Shown here piece by piece: positions 1 through 4,970 of a stretch of DNA of 6,235 nucleotides. The position numbers were made by a program, and so were the translations under genes. The notes under the pieces were generated by a model. That model saw nothing but the letters and a program-made list of their open reading frames with translations. It was not told the DNA's origin and searched no databases. How positions within the stretch are numbered: the first letter of the stretch is position 1; every line of letters begins with the position of its first letter. Origin of the DNA: an uncultured Kiloniellales bacterium (lineage in GTDB: Bacteria > Pseudomonadota > Alphaproteobacteria > Kiloniellales > JAKSDN01); the NCBI GenBank assembly GCA_937974415.1, contig CALJXB010000342.1, positions 1 through 6,235 on the forward strand, written 5' to 3'.

Positions 1-411
1 TTCCTGAGCGCCGGCATAGTCGTTCACGTTCTTCTGGATCTCGTCCACGTTGGTCGAGCTTTTGCCGATGGCGTAGGTGACCTCGGGCTTGTCGATCACG
101 ATCTCCTTGATGACCACGGGATCGCTGAAGACCGACGTGACATCGATGGTGAGGCTGATCTCGTTGAACTTGAAGGCGTCGCCCTCGGCGAATCCCTTGG
201 GATTGGTCATGCGGAAGCCGCGCAGCGCGCCGTGCCCGTCGGTCGGCGAGATCTCGACGCCCTGAAGGGTCACTTGAGTGCCCGTCGCATCGGAGCCGAT
301 TTGCTCGACCGCCGCCTTGACGACAGAATCCAGCTGGGACATGACGACGTAAACGCCGACGCCGACAACGGCGACGAGCAGGATCACGCCGAAGATCAAA
401 ATCTTTTTCAT
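1..411 (-). CDS. AsmA-like membrane-anchored protein, N-terminal part (cut by window edge)
   Basis: The first 137 codons of a gene that continues past position 1. The start is ATG at 411-409 with an AAGGG ribosome site six bases upstream (422-418). Residues 1-24 are MKK followed by a hydrophobic stretch rich in Val, Ile and Gly, which reads as a signal anchor, so most of the protein should lie in the periplasm. Residues 47-137 alternate short beta-like blocks: VTLQGVEISP, then GALRGFRMTNPKGF (61-74), then KEIVIDKPEVTY (102-113) and NVDEIQKNVN. The layer 'G-x-L-x-x-F/L-x-x-x-NPxGF' followed by 'V-I-K-E-I-x-I-x-x-P' is typical of AsmA/DUF748-type proteins, a group linked to envelope lipid handling and outer-membrane biogenesis. 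Family membership is judged from these motifs alone, and the C-terminal part is not visible. The gene is separated by 175 bp from the end of the Sco operon and probably has its own promoter there. Confidence 0.72.
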   Translation of the reverse strand, partial: MKKILIFGVILLVAVVGVGVYVVMSQLDSVVKAAVEQIGSDATGTQVTLQGVEISPTDGHGALRGFRMTNPKGFAEGDAFKFNEISLTIDVTSVFSDPVVIKEIVIDKPEVTYAIGKSSTNVDEIQKNVNDYAGAQE

Positions 412-489
412 TTCAGGCCCTTGGGTTGTTACCTATAGAAACAAGCCAGCCCCCCTGCCGGTTCCAGGCTGAGGCGGCCGCCCTGCCTA

Positions 490-562
490 CCCGATCCCGC
501 AGAGCCCGGCAAGGCGGTAATCGGCAGAGCCGAATTCGATAAGGACAAACAACGGGATCGGG
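490..562. repeat. 10-bp perfect inverted repeat enclosing an 8-bp direct repeat
   Basis: CCCGATCCCG at 490-499 is the exact reverse complement of CGGGATCGGG at 553-562, 53 bases apart. Between and overlapping them, GCAGAGCC occurs twice in direct orientation (499-506 and 524-531). The element lies in the 175-bp gap between the end of the Sco-like gene and the start of the AsmA-like gene. It could be a paired operator, a structured leader of the AsmA-like transcript, or a long-loop hairpin at the end of the Sco operon. No U-run follows on the minus strand, so it is not a classical intrinsic terminator. A separate 10-bp palindrome, GGCGGCCGCC, sits at 473-482. The arms and copies are seen directly; any function is inference. 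Confidence 0.5.
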
Positions 563-586
563 ATGACTCAGGAGAGCCCCAGGCGC

Positions 587-1270
587 TCAAGACTGGGAGA
601 GATAGCGCGTAATGATGCCGGCCATGGCTTCGGAACTGAGGACCGGCGGCAGAATGCTGAGCAGCGCTCCGTCCGGGCCCATGAGGTAAATGTAGGAGCC
701 GTGGCTGATCCTCGGGGTACCCTTCCAGGACTGGCCCACCAGTTTCGCGTTGACCTTATAAGACCTCATGGCCGCCGAGACGGCCTCGGTCGTCCCGGTC
801 AAGCCGACGAGCCGGGGATGAAGCCTCGGCAGATGCTCGGCCAACACTTCGGGCGTATCGTGCTCCGGATCGACCGTAATCAAGACGGGCTGCACCCGCT
901 CGCCCGGCTCGCCCAGGAGATCGACGGCCTCCGTCATGCGCTTCAGGCCCACGGGGCAGATGCTGTCGCAGCGGGCATAGCCGAAAAAAACCAGGAGGAA
1001 GCGGCCGTGGTAGTCGGCGTCGGTGACGGGCGTGCCGGTGTGATCGATCAGGGCGAACTCGCCGCCGATATCGACGGGGAACGGCTCCGGGGCAGCCCCT
1101 TCCGCGGCAGGCTCGGCAACCTCGGGCGACGCGACCGCATCGGCCCCTTCGGCAGGCGGATCGACATGCTTGCTTTTGTCGTGTCCCAGCGCCGGGCCGG
1201 CGCCCGCCACTGCAAGGACCGCGGCCAGGGCCCCGGCGATCGCGATGCCAATTCGAGGCTTGGCGGCCAT
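587..1270 (-). CDS. SCO1/SenC/PrrC-family copper/thiol protein
   Basis: A 227-residue thioredoxin-fold protein of the Sco family, whose members bind copper and/or reduce thiols while delivering copper to the Cu-A centre of cytochrome oxidase. Residues 6-28 form a hydrophobic signal peptide or anchor ending in PALG, so the domain should face the periplasm. Residues 30-62 are an Ala/Pro/Glu-rich tether whose start has two His (H30, H35). The core has FFGYARCDSICP with the CxxxC pair C101 and C105, the family motif ITVDPEHDTP (131-140), and the distal His at H190 in SHGSYIYL. The 85-residue gap from the second Cys to His fits known Sco proteins, so all three metal ligands are present. The first residue inside the Cys pair is Asp where many homologues have Pro. 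It is the last gene of a three-gene operon, 14 bp after its upstream neighbour; the ribosome site is weak, suggesting translation coupled to that gene. Confidence 0.93.
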   Translation of the reverse strand: MAAKPRIGIAIAGALAAVLAVAGAGPALGHDKSKHVDPPAEGADAVASPEVAEPAAEGAAPEPFPVDIGGEFALIDHTGTPVTDADYHGRFLLVFFGYARCDSICPVGLKRMTEAVDLLGEPGERVQPVLITVDPEHDTPEVLAEHLPRLHPRLVGLTGTTEAVSAAMRSYKVNAKLVGQSWKGTPRISHGSYIYLMGPDGALLSILPPVLSSEAMAGIITRYLSQS

Positions 1271-1284
1271 GGCTTTTCGCCCGC

Positions 1285-1836
1285 CTATTGGTTGGCTTCG
1301 AAGTAGGCCTTGTCCGCCTCCGGGCCGAGGCCGAACACGCCGTCCTTATCGAGCAGACGCTGGACCTCCGGGTCGTTGCGGAACCACTGCTTGGCCTGCT
1401 TGCTGTCCGCGGCGACGCCGTTCTTTTCCGCCCACTGGCTTGTGAAGCGATTGGCCCGCTGCCACTTGCCGTCCGGCGCCTCGCGCACGAACTGGACGAC
1501 GAAGACCTTGTAGCCCTTGTTGGTGGTGAACAGGCCGTCGGCGGTCACTTTCTTGCCGCAGAACTGCTGCAGCTCCCAGGACGCGCCGGTGAAGGGCGTG
1601 AAGTTCTTCAACGGCAGGTGCAGCACGCCCTCCTCGTCGAGCAGCCCGAGCTGGCGGGTGCCGTTGCCGCAGTTGTCCGGGCAGTCGCCGGTCAGCTCGC
1701 ACAGCACGTCCACGACGGTGGCGTCGAAGCGGACCTCCTCCTCTTCCGGAAGGCCCCATCCCTGAGCCGCCTGGGCGACAGGCTGAAAGGCAAGGAACGC
1801 CAACGCCAAGGCGCCCAATTTCAGAGCATGTTTCAT
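1285..1836 (-). CDS. Secreted four-cysteine protein of unknown function, Sco-linked
   Basis: A 183-residue exported protein that I cannot assign to a named family. Residues 1-24 are a clear signal peptide: MKHALK, a hydrophobic core, and a likely AQA-A cleavage near residue 23. The mature domain has C46, C52 and C56 in the pattern C-x5-C-x3-C (VLCELTGDCPDNC), followed by GLLDEEGVLHLPLKNF (64-79) and C93 in QQFCGKKV, then DGLFTTNKGYKVFVVQFV (100-117). These short beta-rich blocks suggest a small OB-like or beta-barrel domain. A charged, probably helical tail (about 128-183) carries two Trp-rich segments and the end EADKAYFEANQ. Four Cys in a secreted protein point to two disulfides or a metal site. 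The start ATG (1836-1834) has GGGGAG seven bases upstream, overlapping the stop of the gene before it. It lies between the Cys/His protein and Sco, so shared copper or thiol chemistry is a reasonable inference. Confidence 0.82.
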   Translation of the reverse strand: MKHALKLGALALAFLAFQPVAQAAQGWGLPEEEEVRFDATVVDVLCELTGDCPDNCGNGTRQLGLLDEEGVLHLPLKNFTPFTGASWELQQFCGKKVTADGLFTTNKGYKVFVVQFVREAPDGKWQRANRFTSQWAEKNGVAADSKQAKQWFRNDPEVQRLLDKDGVFGLGPEADKAYFEANQ

Positions 1837-1840
1837 AGAC

Positions 1841-2272
1841 CTACTCCCCGAACGGCTGGATGCCGAAGTCGTCGTGATTGACCGTCACGATGCCTTCGTC
1901 GTTCACCACCTGGTCGATCAGCAGGTACTTGATGCCGTCGCGCTCGTAGAGCTCGCCGTCGACGCTGACCCGGTGGGTCTGGATCTCCAGGATCGCCGGA
2001 TTGGCCACGTTGGTGGTGTCGTCGCCGACCTTGAGGACCATGTAGACCTCGCCGTCGTCGCCGAGCACGCCCACGGGGATGCCGCCCACCGCGCACCACA
2101 GGGCGCATTGATGGTGGGTGGTACCTTCGGCGAACATGATGTCGGTGATGTAGCACCAGGTGTCGATCACCTCGCCGGTGACCTGAACCCGCTGCGGCGC
2201 GGCCGCCGCCGCGGGCAGGCTGAGCCCGACGAACATCAGGCCGGCAGCCAACAAGCGCGTCACGTGCCTCAT
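1841..2272 (-). CDS. Secreted Cys/His-motif protein (HHxCAxWC), first gene of the Sco operon
   Basis: A 143-residue exported protein. The start chosen is ATG at 2272-2270: AAAGGA lies seven bases upstream (2285-2280), whereas a TTG two codons earlier would be one base from that site. Residues 1-25 form a signal peptide ending in a run of Ala. The mature part opens with VTGEVIDTWC (C40), then after a variable insert comes HHQCALWC (H53, H54, C56, C60), then GGIPVGVLGDDGEVYMVLK (63-81), and later VDGELYERDGIKYLL (104-118). The combination H-x(1-2)-C-A-x2-C-A-x-G-G-x-P-x-G-x-L resembles, from memory, uncharacterised small secreted proteins found in several phyla. Three Cys and two adjacent His would suit a copper or other soft-metal site; the odd number of Cys leaves one free thiol. 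It leads the operon: the next gene starts four bases after its stop. No CxxCH haem motif is present. Confidence 0.84.
   Translation of the reverse strand: MRHVTRLLAAGLMFVGLSLPAAAAAPQRVQVTGEVIDTWCYITDIMFAEGTTHHQCALWCAVGGIPVGVLGDDGEVYMVLKVGDDTTNVANPAILEIQTHRVSVDGELYERDGIKYLLIDQVVNDEGIVTVNHDDFGIQPFGE
1844..1849 (-). promoter_or_regulatory. Ribosome binding site overlapping upstream stop region
   Basis: GGGGAG read on the minus strand, directly before the TAG (1843-1841) of the Cys/His protein and seven bases from the ATG of the four-Cys protein. The layout stop codon, 4-base gap, ATG implies translational coupling of the two secreted proteins, which supports them being made together. Confidence 0.7.
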
Positions 2273-2279
2273 ACCCAAG

Positions 2280-2285
2280 TCCTTT
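2280..2285 (-). promoter_or_regulatory. Ribosome binding site that fixes the start of the first operon gene
   Basis: AAAGGA on the minus strand, seven bases from ATG at 2272-2270. The in-frame TTG at 2278-2276 is only one base away from it, so the ATG is the better start and the protein is 143 rather than 145 residues. Confidence 0.65.
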
Positions 2286-2379
2286 CCACTCGCATTCGAG
2301 ACGGCAATGAAGTGGCGATCCGGCCCCGGGCTCGGCAGCTCGATACCCCTTCGCCCGCAATGGCATCCGCCGTCGGGGC

Positions 2380-2410
2380 ACTATATCGCCGCCCCGTCAA
2401 ATCTCGGCAA
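2380..2410 (-). promoter_or_regulatory. Possible sigma-70-type promoter for the Sco operon
   Basis: On the minus strand TTGCCG (2410-2405) is followed after 19 bases by TATAGT (2385-2380), a good -10 match with a suboptimal spacer. A second -35-like TTGACG (2400-2395) is too close to be used with it. The -10 lies within the loop of a short inverted repeat, CGGGGC (2374-2379) and GCCCCG (2391-2396), a position where a repressor could act. The rest of the 271-bp divergent region (2273-2543) holds a 7-bp inverted repeat, GAGGCTC (2450-2456) and GAGCCTC (2467-2473), and a lone TTGACC (2476-2481) on the plus strand with no good -10 after it. No gene is seen there. Confidence 0.3.
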
Positions 2411-2543
2411 ATAAATTCGGCACACGAAATCGATAGCGGCGGGCGAGCGGAGGCTCGAGGGCCCGGGAGCCTCGCTTGACCTCGCCGCCCGGCTGAGCCA
2501 CAAGGCGCTGAGCCAATTCCTGGCGACGACAAGGGGAGAAGCC

Positions 2544-3758
2544 ATGACCGGCCCGCTGCACGGCCTCAGAGTCTTCGATCTCTCCCGGGTGCTGGCGGGG
2601 CCCAGTTGCACCCAGCTGCTGGGCGACCTGGGCGCCGACGTGATCAAGATCGAGCGGCCCGGCAGCGGCGACGACACCCGCGGCTGGGGACCGCCGTTTC
2701 TGACCGGGGCCGACGGCGAAGAGACCGCCGAGAGCGCCTATTTCCTTTCCACCAACCGCAACAAGCGCTCGCTCGCCCTCGATATCGCCCAACCGGAGGG
2801 CGCCGCCCTGGCCCGGCGGCTAGTCGCCCAGTGCGACGTGCTGGTCGAGAACTTCAAGACCGGCGGGCTGAAGAAATACGGCCTCGCCTACGCCGACCTG
2901 GCGGACGACAACCCCGGCCTCATCTATTGCTCGATCACCGGCTTCGGCCAGACCGGGCCCTTTGCCGCACGGCCGGGCTACGACTTTCTCATACAAGGCA
3001 TGGGCGGGATCATGAGCGTGACCGGCCAGCCCGGCGACGAGCCCATGAAGGTCGGCGTCGCCATCGCCGACCTCATGACCGGCATGTACGCCAGCAGCGC
3101 CATCCTGGCCGCCCTGCACCACCGCGAGAAGACCGGCCAGGGCCAATACATCGACCTGGCGCTGCTCGACACCCAAGTCGCCTGGCTCGCCAACCAGGGC
3201 CTCAACTACCTGACCTCCGGCGTCGCACCCGGACGCCTCGGCAACGAGCATCCCAACATCGTGCCCTACAAGGTGCTGCCCTGCAGCGACGGCTTTTTCA
3301 TCCTCGCCGTCGGCAACGACCGGCAGTACCAAGCCTTCTGCGCCTTCGCCGAAGCGCCGGAACTGGCCGAGGACGACCGCTTCCGGAACAACGCCGCTCG
3401 AGTCCGCAATCGCGACGCCCTCTACGCCTCGATCGCGGAGATCACCGCCCGACGGCCGCAAGACGAGTGGGTCGAGGGCCTGACCGCCGTGGGCGTGCCC
3501 TGCGGGCCGGTCAACACCATCGAGCAGACTTTCGCTCATCCGCAGGTGCAGGCGCGCGACATGCAGATCCGCATGACCCATGCCGCGACGGGCGGCGAGG
3601 TCTCGCTGATCGGCAGCCCCATCAAGTATTCCGAAACCCCGGCCGACTATCGCCGGGCGCCGCCCATGCTGGGCCAGCACACCGAGGAGGTGCTCGAAGA
3701 GCTGCTCGGCCTCGGCCCAACGGAGGTGGCGGCGCTGCGCGAAAAAGGGATCGTTTAG
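2544..3758 (+). CDS. CaiB/BaiF family III CoA-transferase, SUGCT-like
   Basis: A 404-residue cytoplasmic enzyme that moves CoA between carboxylic acids. The start ATG has AGGGGAG (2532-2538) five bases upstream. N-terminal hallmarks are LRVFDLSRVLAGP (8-20), LGDLGADVIKIERPG (26-40), GDDTRGWGPPF (42-52) and NRNKRSLALD (71-80). VENF (101-104), YCSITGFGQTGP (128-139) and GVAIADLMTG (171-180) follow. D209 in DLALLDTQ aligns with the catalytic Asp of formyl-CoA transferase (D169), which forms the acyl-enzyme, so the protein should be active. NIVPYK, VPCGPVNT (318-325) and LGQHTEEVL (376-384) complete the fold at normal length. From memory the closest group is succinyl-CoA:glutarate / hydroxymethylglutarate CoA-transferase (C7orf10/SUGCT), because ERPGxGDDTRxWGPPF and GxGQTGP match well. 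The true substrate cannot be read from sequence. It stands alone, divergent from the Sco operon and convergent with the next gene (13-bp gap), with no other acyl-CoA gene in the window. Confidence 0.93.
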   Translation: MTGPLHGLRVFDLSRVLAGPSCTQLLGDLGADVIKIERPGSGDDTRGWGPPFLTGADGEETAESAYFLSTNRNKRSLALDIAQPEGAALARRLVAQCDVLVENFKTGGLKKYGLAYADLADDNPGLIYCSITGFGQTGPFAARPGYDFLIQGMGGIMSVTGQPGDEPMKVGVAIADLMTGMYASSAILAALHHREKTGQGQYIDLALLDTQVAWLANQGLNYLTSGVAPGRLGNEHPNIVPYKVLPCSDGFFILAVGNDRQYQAFCAFAEAPELAEDDRFRNNAARVRNRDALYASIAEITARRPQDEWVEGLTAVGVPCGPVNTIEQTFAHPQVQARDMQIRMTHAATGGEVSLIGSPIKYSETPADYRRAPPMLGQHTEEVLEELLGLGPTEVAALREKGIV

Positions 3759-3771
3759 GGGGGCAGTGCGG

Positions 3772-4347
3772 CTATTGGGGCTGGTCCACGTCGACGCCAC
3801 CGGCCCCCATGCTCTCCAGCGCTTGGGCGATGCTCTCGATGAAGGCCTCGTTGTCGGTGTAGATCCAAGCCTCGCCCATGTCGCCCTGATATTGGGCCAA
3901 GACGGGCAGTAGCGGTGCCAGCTCGCTGACGTAGACGCCCGTCCAATCGGTCGGGCCCGGCGGCCTCTCGGTCGATCCGGCCCCGCCGCTCAGACCGCCG
4001 ACACCGCCCGAGACCTGCAGGAAGTTCTTCAGCTCTCCGAGCTGCCCGCGGAGGATGACGACTTCGTCGAAGAGCTTGCGCGACTTCTCGGATTCCGCCT
4101 GCAGCCGCCCGGCAAGGGCGCCCACGTTCTGAGAGGCCACGCTCACGTCCCTGGCCGTCAGGAAGCCCTGGGCGGCCACGACGGCGAGGAGACCGATCGC
4201 CACCGCGGCGACGATCTGGACAAACATCGACGGCGGCTCTCCCGACCCCTTAGACACGACCACTGGGGCGGGGTCGTCGCCCGCATCTCTCCCGGAGCCG
4301 TACTTGGCCGGCTCCCTCTCGCGTCGCGTGACATCGGAATCAGACAT
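3772..4347 (-). CDS. Orphan single-pass membrane protein with periplasmic coiled coil
   Basis: A 191-residue protein I do not recognise. The start used is ATG 4347-4345, with GGAGAG nine bases upstream; an ATG seven codons earlier (4368) has no ribosome site. Residues 1-40 are charged, Pro/Gly-rich and probably disordered in the cytoplasm. Residues 42-64 are one hydrophobic segment (FVQIVAAVAIGLLAVVAAQGF). Residues 68-112 look like a coiled coil with Leu/Val/Phe spacing (VGALAGRLQAESEK, FDEVVILRGQLGELKNFLQ). A Gly/Ser-rich link (113-126) leads to a small domain (about 133-180) with DWTGVYVSELAPLLPVL and EAWIYTDNEAFIESIAQALESM, ending GVDVDQPQ. It could oligomerise through the coil and sense or scaffold something in the envelope, but no function is assigned. 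It is the last of three co-directional genes, 83 bp after the VOC gene, and its stop faces that of the CoA-transferase. Confidence 0.78.
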   Translation of the reverse strand: MSDSDVTRREREPAKYGSGRDAGDDPAPVVVSKGSGEPPSMFVQIVAAVAIGLLAVVAAQGFLTARDVSVASQNVGALAGRLQAESEKSRKLFDEVVILRGQLGELKNFLQVSGGVGGLSGGAGSTERPPGPTDWTGVYVSELAPLLPVLAQYQGDMGEAWIYTDNEAFIESIAQALESMGAGGVDVDQPQ

Positions 4348-4356
4348 GGGACGGGA

Positions 4357-4362
4357 CTCTCC
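4357..4362 (-). promoter_or_regulatory. Ribosome binding site that fixes the start of the orphan membrane protein
   Basis: GGAGAG on the minus strand, nine bases before the ATG at 4347. It lies inside the codons that would encode the longer alternative reading, so the shorter 191-residue form is preferred. Confidence 0.55.
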
Positions 4363-4386
4363 AGCCATGGCCGGCCGCGACCGGCG

Positions 4387-4404
4387 CGATTCACCCGGGA
4401 ATCG
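4387..4404. repeat. 6-bp inverted repeat with a GANTC site in each arm
   Basis: CGATTC (4387-4392) and GAATCG (4399-4404) flank a 6-base loop. Each arm holds one GANTC, the target of the alphaproteobacterial CcrM methylase. Two further GANTC sites follow at 4355-4359 and 4337-4341, giving four in 67 bp just upstream of and inside the start of the orphan membrane protein. The sites are seen directly; a link to methylation control is inference. Confidence 0.45.
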
Positions 4405-4409
4405 TCAAA

Positions 4410-4440
4410 TCCCTCGACTATTCCCTCGGCTTATCCCTCG
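4410..4440. repeat. Three copies of TCCCTCG at exact 12-bp spacing
   Basis: TCCCTCG occurs at 4410-4416, 4422-4428 and 4434-4440, each starting 12 bases after the last. The third copy and the preceding TTA lie in the last codons and stop (TAA, 4433-4431) of the VOC gene, so the array straddles its 3' end. It could be a small tandem duplication or slippage product; no known element matches. Confidence 0.5.
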
Positions 4441-4892
4441 ACGGCGTCGAGATCCACGGGTACGGCGATCGCGCCGATTTCGCCAAGCATCCGCTTAGCT
4501 TCCTCGTCGGGGCCGACTCGCTGGTGAAAGACTTCAAGCTGATGGCCGTCCGGATCAAGGAAATAAATGCCGTAGGAGATACCGTGATCGACGGTACCGG
4601 TGACGGTGACGCCCTTCTCGAGCAGGCCGGCCCTGAAGGCCTTGAGGGCGTCCAGATCGCCGTCGATCTCGAAGGCGAAGTGCTCGGCGTCGTGGTGGCC
4701 CAAGGCGCGGCCGTCCGGCACCTTGAACAGGGCGATGTCGTGGTCGCGCCGGCCGAAGGAGAGGAAAACCGCCGGGATTCCCTCGTGTGCCGTCACCCGC
4801 TCCATGCCGAGGACGTCGCAGTACCACGCCGCCGAAGCCTCCGGGTCTTTCACGAAAAGCACGATATGGCCGAGCTTCTTGATGCGTGCCAT
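4431..4892 (-). CDS. VOC-superfamily metalloprotein (glyoxalase / extradiol dioxygenase-like)
   Basis: A 153-residue single-domain member of the vicinal oxygen chelate fold, built from two beta-alpha-beta-beta-beta modules. Visible hallmarks are LGHIVLFVKDPEASAAWYCDVLGM (7-30), with H9 at the usual first metal-ligand place, then HFAFEI (H71) opening the second module and DPDGHQLEVF (113-122) with E120 as the carboxylate ligand. This His-His-Glu set suits Fe(II) or Mn(II) as in extradiol dioxygenases, or Zn/Ni in isomerases and thiol transferases. DHGISYGIYF (102-111) adds a His near the active site, as in ring-cleaving enzymes. The length is that of a one-domain subunit, normally a dimer. The substrate cannot be told. 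The start ATG has a strong AAGGAGG site nine bases upstream (4908-4902). It lies 78 bp after mscS and may be co-transcribed, although a stem-loop lies in the gap. The tail after 125 is charged and non-conserved. Confidence 0.88.
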   Translation of the reverse strand: MARIKKLGHIVLFVKDPEASAAWYCDVLGMERVTAHEGIPAVFLSFGRRDHDIALFKVPDGRALGHHDAEHFAFEIDGDLDALKAFRAGLLEKGVTVTGTVDHGISYGIYFLDPDGHQLEVFHQRVGPDEEAKRMLGEIGAIAVPVDLDAVEG

Positions 4893-4918
4893 GGCCTCAA
4901 CCCTCCTTCCGAACGCAA

Positions 4919-4966
4919 CGGCAGGCCGGAGGTCGGCGACGGGACGAGCTTGCCGCCGCCCTGCCG
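4919..4966 (-). other. Nested stem-loop between mscS and the VOC gene
   Basis: CGGCAGG (4919-4925) pairs with CCTGCCG (4960-4966), and inside it CGGCG (4934-4938) pairs with CGCCG (4954-4958). It begins a few bases after the mscS stop on the minus strand. There is no U-run, so it may slow transcription or protect the mscS 3' end rather than terminate fully. Confidence 0.3.
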
Positions 4967-4970
4967 GGCC

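Noticed and set aside
563..1306. 247-residue open frame on the plus strand opposite the Sco-like gene
   Set aside because: It is antisense to a gene with clear Sco motifs, rich in Arg, Gly and Asp with no domain, and arises from GC-rich codon bias.
1288..1881. 197-residue plus-strand frame opposite the four-Cys protein
   Set aside because: No motif and biased composition; the opposite strand has a signal peptide, ribosome site and operon spacing.
2450..2473. 7-bp inverted repeat GAGGCTC/GAGCCTC as a terminator or operator
   Set aside because: Matches of this length are expected by chance in the 271-bp gap, there is no U-run, and no gene ends there.
1874..2479. 201-residue plus-strand frame across the Cys/His gene and the divergent control region
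   Set aside because: Antisense shadow rich in Asp, His and Val; it has no ribosome site of note and no motif.
3756..3774. Intrinsic terminator between the convergent CoA-transferase and orphan membrane protein genes
   Set aside because: Only 13 bp separate the two stop codons and no hairpin with a T-run is present.
2820..3800. 326-residue minus-strand frame opposite the CoA-transferase
   Set aside because: Shadow of the real gene, with Val/Gly/Asp/Ala-rich low-information sequence and no recognisable domain.
2606..3862. 418-residue plus-strand frame overlapping the CoA-transferase
   Set aside because: Arg/Pro-rich out-of-frame reading of a gene whose true frame shows complete CaiB/BaiF motifs.
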